A DNA stretch of 64,000 bases from DASUBV01 sp963725175 (GTDB taxonomy: Bacteria; Actinomycetota; Actinomycetes; Streptosporangiales; Streptosporangiaceae), in NCBI GenBank assembly GCA_963725175.1, contig CAVRXH010000006.1:4960001-5024000 (forward strand), given 5' to 3'. Positions 25,014-33,134 of the stretch are shown one piece after another. Numbering within the stretch: position 1 is the first letter of the stretch; the number at the start of each line of letters is the position of its first letter. The position numbers were made by a program, and so were the translations under genes. The notes beneath the pieces were generated by a model. That model did no database searches. It had not been told where the DNA came from and saw only the letters and a list, made by a program, of their open reading frames with translations.

Positions 25014-27266
25014 TTACTTTGGCGGGTACTTGAGCGCCTTGCCGCCGATCCCGGTGAAGGCCAGGATCGCGGTGTTGGGCGTCCCGTTCGTGCTGGAGGA
25101 CGGCTCGCCAAGTGAGTACGCCTGCGCCTTGACCTTGGCCAGGTCCTTGTAGGCGTCGGCCTGGCTGGCGGCGGCGCCGTAGTACTCGGTGAACGTGATC
25201 GACTTGCCCGCCTTCAGCGTCCCGAACGTGAAGTCGAACTGCGCGCCCTGGTCCAGCGGGCCGAACCGGACGAAGTTGCCGGTGGCGCCGAGGTTGTCCA
25301 TGGCCGACAGCGGGTCGGCGCTGTCGAAGCCGTCGTTGGTGGTGGCCGTCAGCTTCGCGGAGTTCTTGAAGCCCTCGATCGTCACGTACTCGTCGAACGC
25401 CGTGGGCTCCATGTCCCAGTCGACCAGCCGCCGGTACTTCACGCCATGCAGCGCCTGGCGACTGACGTTCTTGATGGTGACCTGGTCCTTCATCAGGTCA
25501 GGTACTCCGGACACGGGGCTATAGGCATGAGTGACACGGAACGATTTGCCAATGGAGACGACTGACTTCGCGCTGTCGGCCGTGTGGGTAAAGGACACCA
25601 GGTGCAGCCCGCCGATGCCCTCGGCCTGGTCGGCGTAGCCGTCCGCGCCTGCCGCGGTGGCGGCCGCCCCCCATCCCTCGCACAGGCAGCCGGGCCCGGT
25701 GAAGTCGTTGTTCGTCGGCAGGTAGCGCAGCCCGTAGGCGGTGGTGCCCTGGGCGCTCGGCACCTGGCCCGCGACGTTCAGGTCGCCCCACTGCATGACG
25801 CCGAGTCCGACCTTGCTGGTCTTGATGATGACGCCGCCGACTGCTTCCTGGGCCAGGGCCTTCTCGGCGGCGTAGACGTCGAGGCGGGGCGCCTTGGTGT
25901 CGGTGCGCGAGTCCGTGACCTGATGGCCGGTGCTCTCGATGGTCGAGACGATCTCAGCGCTGCTGGTGCCCGCCGCGCCCGAGCCCAGCGCCGCGATGGC
26001 TCCGCTGACCATCGGGGTGGCCTGCGAGGTACCGCTGAAGGTCTGACCGGCCGCGGTCTCAAGGACACCGGGCGCCAGCACTCCTACCAGCGGGCCGCCC
26101 TGGCTGAAGCAGGTGACCTTGTCCGCCGTAGTCGTCTTGTCGGTGCAGCCGAAATCCTTCCAGGTCGCCTTCCCGACGCCTTTTGCGTAGACCGCCCCGA
26201 CGGCCAGTGCATCGGGCGCGCAGGCGGGGTTCTCCACGCCGTTGACGTACTTGCCGCTGACGTAGGCGTTGTTGCCCGCCGCGACGACCGGCTGGATGCC
26301 GACCGCCGCGAGCTGCGAGAAGTCCGGTTCGGCATAGGAGTCAGGACACGAGCTGGTGTCGTGCGCGGACTCGCCGAGGCTGAGGCTGACGGCCCGGAAG
26401 GTGTAGTCGGTGGCGTGGCTGAGCTGCTGGGACAGCACCCAGTTGAGGCCGGAGACGATGTCGGCGCGGGTCGCTGTGTCGCCGGGCTGGAAGACGTTCC
26501 CGATGACGAGCTTGGCGTCGGGCGCGACCTTGAGGACCTGGCCGGCCACGTTGGTGCCGTGGCCGTTGAAGCTCAGCCCCTTCTTGGGCGGCGCGGCGAA
26601 GTCCTTGTAGGCGAGCACGCGGCAGCCCTTGGCGCCGACCTTGCACTTGCCGAAGGCATGGTTCTTGTAGTTGGTGCCGTTGTCCAGGATCGCGACGACC
26701 GTGCCCTCGCCGAGATCGCCGGCGGCCTTGGCCTTGACGTCGTCGATGAGCTTGAGGTCGGCGGGCGCGGAGTCCGGCGAGACCGCGGCCGACCGCGCCT
26801 GGCTGGCCAGGTGCACCGTCGCGTCCGGCGTGACAGATAGGACGAGCGGGTCGGCGGCCAGCCGGGCCGCGGTGCCCGCGCTGGCGGCCCGCACCAGGGC
26901 GGTGGGCAGCAGCGGGTAGTCCCGCAGCAGGCGCACGCCTGGCTGGCGGGCGAGCACGGTGCGCTTCTCGGCCGCGTAGCCTCGCGCGGTCGCCCGCAGG
27001 AAGGTGGCGGCCTGCGGGCCGCTGAGCTGGCCGGAGGTCGGCGCCTGCCGCTGCTGCGCGGTGCCGGCAGGCACGCGGCGCGCGGCTGCCTGGATCTGTG
27101 CGTACCGGAACGTCACGATGAGCTTCTGGCCACGGGCCGCCGTGGCGGCGGCCGGGTGCTGGCCGGCCGCCGTGGCCGCCCCGGCTGCCGGTGCCCCGAA
27201 GGCCAGGCAGCATCCCGCGACGAGCACCGTCCCGGATACTAATGAAGCTGAGAGCCTGTACCGCAT
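25014..27266 (-). CDS. Secreted subtilisin-like serine protease (S8)
   Basis: A signal peptide (about residues 1-30, ending around APAAGA) is followed by a propeptide-like region and a subtilase domain. Its triad is VAILDNGTN (Asp, about 192), FNGHGTNVAG (His, about 235) and FSGTSQATPMVSG (Ser, about 412). About 250 residues of an uncharacterised beta-rich C-terminal domain follow (VDWDMEPTAFDEYVTIEGF region). ATG 27266 has GGGAGGGG just upstream; the frame is open 16 codons earlier, but that part is unlikely to be translated. It is convergent with dinG. The 193 bp upstream are non-coding promoter sequence. Confidence 0.9.
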   Translation of the reverse strand: MRYRLSASLVSGTVLVAGCCLAFGAPAAGAATAAGQHPAAATAARGQKLIVTFRYAQIQAAARRVPAGTAQQRQAPTSGQLSGPQAATFLRATARGYAAEKRTVLARQPGVRLLRDYPLLPTALVRAASAGTAARLAADPLVLSVTPDATVHLASQARSAAVSPDSAPADLKLIDDVKAKAAGDLGEGTVVAILDNGTNYKNHAFGKCKVGAKGCRVLAYKDFAAPPKKGLSFNGHGTNVAGQVLKVAPDAKLVIGNVFQPGDTATRADIVSGLNWVLSQQLSHATDYTFRAVSLSLGESAHDTSSCPDSYAEPDFSQLAAVGIQPVVAAGNNAYVSGKYVNGVENPACAPDALAVGAVYAKGVGKATWKDFGCTDKTTTADKVTCFSQGGPLVGVLAPGVLETAAGQTFSGTSQATPMVSGAIAALGSGAAGTSSAEIVSTIESTGHQVTDSRTDTKAPRLDVYAAEKALAQEAVGGVIIKTSKVGLGVMQWGDLNVAGQVPSAQGTTAYGLRYLPTNNDFTGPGCLCEGWGAAATAAGADGYADQAEGIGGLHLVSFTHTADSAKSVVSIGKSFRVTHAYSPVSGVPDLMKDQVTIKNVSRQALHGVKYRRLVDWDMEPTAFDEYVTIEGFKNSAKLTATTNDGFDSADPLSAMDNLGATGNFVRFGPLDQGAQFDFTFGTLKAGKSITFTEYYGAAASQADAYKDLAKVKAQAYSLGEPSSSTNGTPNTAILAFTGIGGKALKYPPK

Positions 27267-27459
27267 GTTTCCCCTCCCGCATGCCGCAAGCCCCAGGTGC
27301 GTGGCTCGCGGCATGACCTGCCCGACCGGGCGGCCGTTACGACCGCGGAGCAGACTGCTCGCGAGCAGTTGCCCCTTATCGCATGACGTTCGGCCGGGGA
27401 TGCGGGTTTACCCCGTAGGAGACATGCCACCCAGTGCCCGACTACTGAGTGCCTGACGG

Positions 27460-28518
27460 CTAGAGCACGTCGTGGCCGGGGTGCGGTTCGGCCGGGATGA
27501 CCGCTGGCTGCGCCGGGATGCTGCCCAGCCGGCCTGCCTGGTAGTCCTCGAACGCCTGCACCAGCTCGGCCCTGGTGTTCATCACGAACGGCCCGTAGGC
27601 GGCGACCGGCTCGCGGATCGGCTGGCCGCCGAGGACCAGGATGTCCAGCTTGTCGCTAGGCCCTTCCATCCGGCGCTGCGCGCCGAACGTCAGCACGTCA
27701 CCGGGGCCGAACACGGTGAGCTGGCCGGTGCGCACCGGACGCGGCTCCCGGCCGCCTGCGGCAGTGCCGCCGGTGCCTGGGCCGCCGGTGCCTGGGCCGC
27801 CGGTGCCTGGGCCGACGGTCCCCGAGCCGGCCAGCACGTAGGCCAGCGCGTTGAAGTCGGACCGCCACGGCAGCCGGAGCTGCGCGCCAGGCTCCACGGT
27901 GGCGTGCAGCAGCGTGATCGGCGTATGCGTCACGCCCGGCCCGGCGTGCCCGCCGAGCTCGCCGGCGATGACCCGGACCAGCGCGCCGCCGTCGGGCGAG
28001 CTGAGCAGCGCCACCTGGCCGGCCCTGATGTCCTGGTAGCGCGGCGGCGCCATCTTCTGCCGGGCGGGCAGGTTGACCCAGAGCTGGAAGCCGTGGAACA
28101 GCCCGCCGCTCATCACCAGCTCCTCGGGCGGCTCCTCGATGTGCAGGATGCCGCCGCCGGCGGTCATCCACTGGGTGTCGCCGTTGGTGATCAGGCCGCC
28201 GCCGCCGTTGGAGTCCTGGTGCCGGAAGATGCCGTCGATGATGTAGGTCACGGTCTCGAAGCCGCGGTGCGGGTGCCAGGCGGTGCCCTTGGGCTCACCG
28301 GGGGCGTAGTCAACTTCACCCATCTGGTCCATGTGGATGAATGGGTCAAGGGCGCTCAGGTCCACGCCGTGGAACGCGCGGCGGACCGGGAACCCCTCGC
28401 CCTCGAAGCCGCTCGGCGCGGTGGTCACCGAGACCACCTCGCGGTCCCTGGCCGTCGCCGGGTCGGGGCTGTCGATCCTGGGCAGCAGCAGGATGTCGTC
28501 GACGGTTACTGCTGGCAT
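27460..28518 (-). CDS. Pirin-family bicupin protein
   Basis: The N-terminal pirin cupin has the metal motif HPHRGFET, followed by HIEEPP with the remaining ligands. A C-terminal cupin spans about residues 190-320. Bacterial pirins are cytoplasmic and include quercetin 2,3-dioxygenases and metabolic regulators; activity cannot be assigned. Start ATG 28518 has GGGAGG six bases upstream. About 20 residues within the second cupin are Gly/Pro/Thr repeats from a 15-bp minisatellite, absent from typical pirins (about 290-320 residues), so 352 is long. Confidence 0.9.
   Translation of the reverse strand: MPAVTVDDILLLPRIDSPDPATARDREVVSVTTAPSGFEGEGFPVRRAFHGVDLSALDPFIHMDQMGEVDYAPGEPKGTAWHPHRGFETVTYIIDGIFRHQDSNGGGGLITNGDTQWMTAGGGILHIEEPPEELVMSGGLFHGFQLWVNLPARQKMAPPRYQDIRAGQVALLSSPDGGALVRVIAGELGGHAGPGVTHTPITLLHATVEPGAQLRLPWRSDFNALAYVLAGSGTVGPGTGGPGTGGPGTGGTAAGGREPRPVRTGQLTVFGPGDVLTFGAQRRMEGPSDKLDILVLGGQPIREPVAAYGPFVMNTRAELVQAFEDYQAGRLGSIPAQPAVIPAEPHPGHDVL
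27766..27825 (-). repeat. 15-bp coding minisatellite in pirin
   Basis: The unit GCCGCCGGTGCCTGG starts at 27766, 27781 and 27796, with a degenerate fourth copy at 27811. It encodes GPGTG repeats in a loop of the C-terminal cupin. Confidence 0.85.
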
Positions 28519-28607
28519 TGCTTACCTCCCGCTGGTCGGACAGCCACCCTGGCTGCGTGCTCTCCGGCCAAACGATAATTGAACGCGCAACATTCCCGCG
28601 CCCCCGC

Positions 28608-29408
28608 TCACCTGTCGTGCTTGCCGAGCCAGGCCAGGCAGGCGTCGGCCACCTCCGGCCAGCCCTCGTCGATGGTCAGCGAGTGCCCCCGGTCGGCGAA
28701 CTCGATCAGGTCGGTCTCGGCCGATGAGCCCCGGTACTGCTTGAGCGTCGACTTGGTGATGGCCTCGGGCACGGTGTGATCCTGGCCGCCCATCATCAGC
28801 AGCAGCGGGCCGCGCCCGGTGTTGGCGGTGTCCACCTCGGCGGGCGAGTGCCGGGAGAAGTTGGCGGTCGCCGCCTCGAACAGCGGCTTGCCGGGACCGG
28901 GGATGGACCACCGCTGCCACAGCCGGGCCGATTCTTCTCCGCTGAGCGCGTTGCCGAAGCTGTACTTGAACTCGTCGGCGGTGAGCGAGACCGCCTTATG
29001 CCGGTTGGCCGGGTTCTTGAAAACCGGCAGCGAGGACCGCAGCACGGACAGCGGCAGCGGCAGCACGCCCTTCATCTGCGCCGCGTCGATGGCGACGGCG
29101 GCGCTGCCGTGATCCTCGCCGAGCAGCTTCTGCGCGATCAGGCCGCCGAAGGAGTGCCCGATCAGCACGGGCTTGTCTGGCATGTCGCCGATGGTCTCGG
29201 CATAGCTGCCGACGATCTCGTCCAGGCCCTTGCCGCCCATCGCCTCGGCGTTGTCCCTGGTCTGCTCCACGGTCGGCGAGTCGCCCGGCCACCCCGGCGC
29301 GCTGGTCTCGTAGCCGGCCTGGCGGAACAGCCGCTGCCACGGCTCCCACGAGGCGGCGTGCAGCCACAGCCCGTGGATGAACATGATGGGTGGTTTCCTG
29401 CCTTTCAT
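28608..29408 (-). CDS. Alpha/beta-fold hydrolase
   Basis: A cytoplasmic hydrolase of 266 residues. It has the oxyanion HGLW near residue 13, the nucleophile elbow GHSFGG (about 103), an acid in MMGGQDHTVP, and the catalytic His in DRGHSLTID. The fold and length match many esterases, haloperoxidase-like and lactonase-like enzymes; no substrate is predictable. It lies downstream of the divergent pirin promoter region on the same strand and has a GGGGG stretch as ribosome site. Confidence 0.87.
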   Translation of the reverse strand: MKGRKPPIMFIHGLWLHAASWEPWQRLFRQAGYETSAPGWPGDSPTVEQTRDNAEAMGGKGLDEIVGSYAETIGDMPDKPVLIGHSFGGLIAQKLLGEDHGSAAVAIDAAQMKGVLPLPLSVLRSSLPVFKNPANRHKAVSLTADEFKYSFGNALSGEESARLWQRWSIPGPGKPLFEAATANFSRHSPAEVDTANTGRGPLLLMMGGQDHTVPEAITKSTLKQYRGSSAETDLIEFADRGHSLTIDEGWPEVADACLAWLGKHDR

Positions 29409-29504
29409 GCGTGCCCCCGAGGTATGTCGAGATCCGGAGCGGCCCTCACGCCGGATCTAGCTCCCCTACCCGGCGAGACCGGCGTCGCACCGGCGGCAGC
29501 CGCC

Positions 29505-30122
29505 TTACACCGGCAGCCCGGCCTCCAGCAGCGCCAGCCCTTCATCAATCCGGCGGAAGATCTCCCGCACATCGGGGATCCGGTCGGTGTCCAGCCACGG
29601 CATCGTCGCGGCCATCACCACGCCGATGATCGCCCCGGCCAGCGTGCGGACCGCGAAATCACCGGAATCGCGGCCGAGGCGGCCGGCCAGCCCCTCGGCG
29701 ATGCCGTCGATCGTCCTGGCCAGCTCGTCCAGCGCCCGCGCCCGGATCTCGGGCACCACCGATGTCAGGTAGGTCGTGTCCCTGAACCGGCTCAGGTCGT
29801 CCTGCGTCATCGCGGCCAGCGCCTGGCCGGCCGCCGCGCGGAACGCGGCGACCGGGCTCAGCTCCGGCGGCTGGGCGGCCAGCGACTCTAGCGTGACCAG
29901 GTCGAAGTCGTCTTGCAGCACGACGTCTTCCTTGGTCGGGAAGTACCGGAAGAAGGTGGCGGGGGAGACGTCGGCCGCCGCGGCGATCTGCTCCACGGTG
30001 GTGGCCTGGTAGCCCTGCTCGCGGAACAGCGCCAGCGCGCACTCCCGCAGGACGGCCCGGGTCCTGGCCTTCTTCCGTTCCCGCAGGCCGCCCTGCTCCG
30101 CCGCGCGCACCACGTCAGCCAT
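29505..30122 (-). CDS. TetR-family transcriptional regulator
   Basis: The N-terminal helix-turn-helix (about residues 14-60) contains TVEQIAAAADVSPATFFRYFPTKEDVV, the classic TetR recognition region. The C-terminal ligand domain is of the kind seen in mycofactocin- and efflux-associated regulators. The gene starts five bases after the MFS exporter stop on the same strand, so the two are one operon. It probably represses the exporter through the repeat array upstream of it. Inducer unknown. Confidence 0.9.
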   Translation of the reverse strand: MADVVRAAEQGGLRERKKARTRAVLRECALALFREQGYQATTVEQIAAAADVSPATFFRYFPTKEDVVLQDDFDLVTLESLAAQPPELSPVAAFRAAAGQALAAMTQDDLSRFRDTTYLTSVVPEIRARALDELARTIDGIAEGLAGRLGRDSGDFAVRTLAGAIIGVVMAATMPWLDTDRIPDVREIFRRIDEGLALLEAGLPV

Positions 30123-30127
30123 GCACG

Positions 30128-31768
30128 CTATTGTGCCTGCGTCCTGGGCAGTGCGGCATCGGTCTGATGGGCAGGGTCGGTCCGCGGGGCCAGTTCCGGG
30201 TCAGCCGCCGCGCTGGCCAGCTCCGGAGAGTCCGCGCGCCGGGGCAGGAACACCATGCCGAGCGCGGCGGCGGCCAGCGCGATGGCCGCGCAGGCCCACA
30301 GCATCACGTCCAGGCCGTCGGTGTAGGCGGCGCGTACCCCGGTGAGCAGGCTGGCCGAGCCGGCCGCGCGGGCCACCGCCAGGCCGCCCGCGACGCTGGC
30401 GTGCGCGGCGTGCGCCGCCGCCGCGGGCAGGCCGCGGCTGCCGAGCCTGGCCTGGTAGACGGTGTTCAGCACGGTGCCGAGCACCGCCACCCCGATGGCC
30501 GCGCCGACCTGGCGCATCGCCGTCATCAGCGCCGAGCCGGTCCCGCTCCGGTCGGGGGTCAGCGCGCCAAGGGCCGCGTTCATGGCGGTCGGCAGTGCCA
30601 GTCCGAGGCCGAGGCCGACGGCGGCGAACCAGCACGCGATGAACGCGGTGCCGCTGCCCGTCCTGGTGCCCGCGCCGACCGCCAGCGCCACCGCCATGAT
30701 GGCGAAGCCCGCGCTGACCAGGGTCCTGGTGCTGACCCGCGGCCCGGAGTCGCCGGCACCGCGCCTGGGCGTCTGCAGCTTCTGGCCGATGGCTAGCCCG
30801 ATGGCCAGGCCGCCGATGAGCGGCAGCATCTGCACGCCGCTGGCCAGCGAGTCGAGGCCGCGCACGTCCAGGAAGAACTGCGGCATCACGAAGGTGACCC
30901 CGAACAGCGCGAACGACACCATCGTGGACAGCGTGGTGCCCCAGGTGAACCCGGCGGAACGGAACAGCGCGGGGTCCACAAGCGGCTGCCCGCCCGGCTT
31001 CCTGGCGCCGGCCCGCACCCAGGCCGCGAAGGCCGCGAGGATCACCACGCCGGCCGCCATGGTGGCGATGGCCCCCGGATCCGACCAGCCGTCCTGCCCG
31101 GCGGAGATCACGCCGTAGGTGAGGATCGCCAGCCCGGCGCTGGACAGCAGCACGCCGACGGCGTCGATCCTTGGCCGCCTGGCGGCCCGCGACTCGGGCA
31201 GCAGTGTCAGCACCGCGATGACCGCGACCACCACCACGGGGACGTTGATCAGGAACACCGAGCCCCACCAGAAGTGGTCGAGCAGCCAGCCGCCGAGGAT
31301 CGGCCCGACCGGGTAGCCGAGGAAGGTGGCGCCGCCGACGATGGCGATGGCCCTGGGCCGCTCCGCCGGGGTGAACAGCACCGGCAGCACGGCCAGGCCC
31401 AGCGGCATGATCACCGCGGCGGCCAGCCCGGCGACCGCGCGGGCCGCGATCAGCTCGCCCGCCGAGCCGGCGTAGGCGCAGCCCACCGAGGCGACCCCGA
31501 ACAGCACCAGCGCGATGATCAGCAGCCGCTTGCGCCCGAACGCGTCGCCGAGCATCCCGGCGGGCAGCAGCGCCGCGGCGAGCACCAGGCTGTAGGCGTC
31601 CACGAACCACTGGAGATCGCTGGTCGAGGCGTGCAGGTCCGTCGACAGGGTCGGCAGCGCCAGGGTGAGGACGAACAGGTCGAGCGCGATGACCAGCATG
31701 CTCGCGGCCAGCGCGGCGAGCGCCCACCAGCGGCGGTTGCCGGCCTGCCGCGCCTGCTCCAGTTCCAT
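30128..31768 (-). CDS. MFS drug exporter, 14-TM DHA2 family
   Basis: The 546-residue protein has fourteen hydrophobic segments and opens with the DHA2 pattern LVIALDLFVLTLALPTL. Motif A appears as GDAFGRKRLL, and motif C as YPVGPILGGWLLD in TM5. This is a proton-drug antiporter of the EmrB/QacA type in the cytoplasmic membrane. The ATG has AGAAGG six bases upstream. It is followed by its likely TetR repressor gene. A phased array of four repeats lies 20-80 bp upstream of its start. Confidence 0.92.
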   Translation of the reverse strand: MELEQARQAGNRRWWALAALAASMLVIALDLFVLTLALPTLSTDLHASTSDLQWFVDAYSLVLAAALLPAGMLGDAFGRKRLLIIALVLFGVASVGCAYAGSAGELIAARAVAGLAAAVIMPLGLAVLPVLFTPAERPRAIAIVGGATFLGYPVGPILGGWLLDHFWWGSVFLINVPVVVVAVIAVLTLLPESRAARRPRIDAVGVLLSSAGLAILTYGVISAGQDGWSDPGAIATMAAGVVILAAFAAWVRAGARKPGGQPLVDPALFRSAGFTWGTTLSTMVSFALFGVTFVMPQFFLDVRGLDSLASGVQMLPLIGGLAIGLAIGQKLQTPRRGAGDSGPRVSTRTLVSAGFAIMAVALAVGAGTRTGSGTAFIACWFAAVGLGLGLALPTAMNAALGALTPDRSGTGSALMTAMRQVGAAIGVAVLGTVLNTVYQARLGSRGLPAAAAHAAHASVAGGLAVARAAGSASLLTGVRAAYTDGLDVMLWACAAIALAAAALGMVFLPRRADSPELASAAADPELAPRTDPAHQTDAALPRTQAQ

Positions 31769-31787
31769 CTACGGCCTTCTTTCGCAG

Positions 31788-31846
31788 GTAACTATCAGTT
31801 CATGGTGACTCTGATCTGAGTGTAACTCTGAAATGATAGTAACTCT
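31788..31846. promoter_or_regulatory. Four GTRACT repeats at exact 17-bp spacing (operator of MFS/TetR operon)
   Basis: GTAACTAT, GTGACTCT, GTAACTCT and GTAACTCT begin at 31788, 31805, 31822 and 31839, each exactly 17 bp apart. An ACTATCA/TGATAGT inverted pair (31791-31797 and 31834-31840) is superimposed. Read on the minus strand, TATCAT (31838-31833) could act as a -10 element. The array fills the promoter of the exporter operon and is the best candidate binding site for its TetR regulator. The rest of 31769-31996 shows nothing else. Confidence 0.7.
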
Positions 31847-31996
31847 AAAAAGATGCCCCGTGTCAACTTGGGGTTGTGTCCGCCTGGAAGCCGCATGGAT
31901 CCGCCGCCGAAACGCCGGTGGCCGCGCTAATGCGTGGCGGCGCGCCGCCGACAGCGGTTAGCTGGGATTTAGCAGCGTCGCGCGGAGGAGGCGGCC

Positions 31997-32530
31997 ATGC
32001 AGGGCGCGCGCAGGATTATCACCGGAGTCACCGGGTCGCCGGGCAGCGTGCGAGCCCTGCGCTACGCCGCCGAGCTGGCCGGGCTCTACCGTGCCCCGCT
32101 CGTCCCGGTGCTCGCCTGGACGCCGCCGGGCGGCGAGCTGGCCGACCGCCGCTATCCGTCCGGCTACCTGCGCCGGGTCTGGCGGCGCGCGGCCGCCCAG
32201 CAGCTCGCCGACGCGGTCCAGCTGGCCTTCGGCGGCGCCGGCCCTGAGGTGCCGATCCAGCCCGTGGTGCTGCGCGGCGACCCTGGCCGGGTGCTTGTCG
32301 CGGCCGTGCAGGCCGGCGACGTGCTGGTCGTCGGCGCCGGGCGGCGCGGGCGGCTGCGGCTGGCCCGCGGCAAGGTGGCCAGGTTCTGCCAGGCCCACGC
32401 GTCCTGCCCGGTCATCGCGGTCCCGCCCGCCGAGCTGGCCGGCGCCGCGAGCGGCATCCGCGGCTGGGCGCTGCGGCACCGCGGGCTCACGCCGCGCGCG
32501 GCGGGCGTGCCCGCCGCCGGCCGCCGTTAG
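31997..32530 (+). CDS. Universal stress protein (UspA family)
   Basis: A single Usp domain (residues about 5-145) begins RIITGVTGSPGSVRALRYA and ends with the nucleotide-loop region VVGAGRRGRLRLARGKVARFCQAHASCPVIAVP. The usual GxxGxxx9GS pattern for ATP binding is partly altered: AGRRGRLRLARGKVA lacks the final Gly-Ser. ATP binding is therefore uncertain. About 30 basic residues follow. AGGAGG six bases upstream supports the ATG. It is followed 49 bp later by a VOC-family gene in the same direction. Confidence 0.87.
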   Translation: MQGARRIITGVTGSPGSVRALRYAAELAGLYRAPLVPVLAWTPPGGELADRRYPSGYLRRVWRRAAAQQLADAVQLAFGGAGPEVPIQPVVLRGDPGRVLVAAVQAGDVLVVGAGRRGRLRLARGKVARFCQAHASCPVIAVPPAELAGAASGIRGWALRHRGLTPRAAGVPAAGRR

Positions 32531-32579
32531 CGAGCGCGCGACACTGGTGCTAGCGGGACCCGAGCGAAGGAGGCCGCCA

Positions 32580-33098
32580 ATGCCACAGCCACAAGGCGAG
32601 GAACTGGACCGGATCCGGGCGCACCGGGAGGAACTGCGGAAGCGCTACCTGCGCCCGTTTGAGGACCGGTCGGCCAGCACGGTGAGCGGCGTGCATCACC
32701 TGGCGCTGATCTGCTCCGACGTGGAGGAGACCATCAGGTTCTACCAGGAGTTCCTCGGCTTCCCGCTGGTCGAGCTGGTGGAGAACCGGGACTACGCCGG
32801 GTCCAGCCATTTCTTCTTCGACATCGGGAACCACAACCTGCTCGGCTTCTTCGACTTCCCCGGCCACCAGCACCCGGCCTGGCAGGAGACCATCGGCGGG
32901 GTACAGCACCTGGCCATCTCGGTGACCGCCGAGCAGTTCGAGGCGGCCAGGCAGCGGCTGGAAGGCGCCGGCGTGGACTACCTGGGGCCGGATCGCGGCG
33001 CGGACAACAGCATGTACTTCCGCGACCCCAACGGCGTCGGCCTGGAGCTGTACCGGGAGAACCTGGGCAAGTTCGAGGGCGTACGGCTCCTGCGCTGA
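32580..33098 (+). CDS. VOC-superfamily (glyoxalase/dioxygenase-like) protein
   Basis: A basic/acidic N-terminal helix of about 35 residues precedes one vicinal-oxygen-chelate module. VHHLALICSDVEETIRFYQEFLGFPL forms the first beta-alpha-beta-beta-beta unit. QHLAISV and YFRDPNGVGLELY form the second, giving the usual His/His/Glu metal set. VOC proteins include lyases, dioxygenases and resistance proteins, and the reaction is not predictable. ATG 32580 has AAGGAGG eight bases upstream. It is convergent with the aminotransferase gene ending at 33135. Confidence 0.87.
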   Translation: MPQPQGEELDRIRAHREELRKRYLRPFEDRSASTVSGVHHLALICSDVEETIRFYQEFLGFPLVELVENRDYAGSSHFFFDIGNHNLLGFFDFPGHQHPAWQETIGGVQHLAISVTAEQFEAARQRLEGAGVDYLGPDRGADNSMYFRDPNGVGLELYRENLGKFEGVRLLR

Positions 33099-33134
33099 GC
33101 AGGAACCGCACGCCCCGGTCGTGCTGAGCCCTGG

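Noticed and set aside
33099..33134. A bidirectional terminator between the convergent VOC and aminotransferase genes
   Set aside because: Only weak complementarity is visible; I could not draw a convincing stem.
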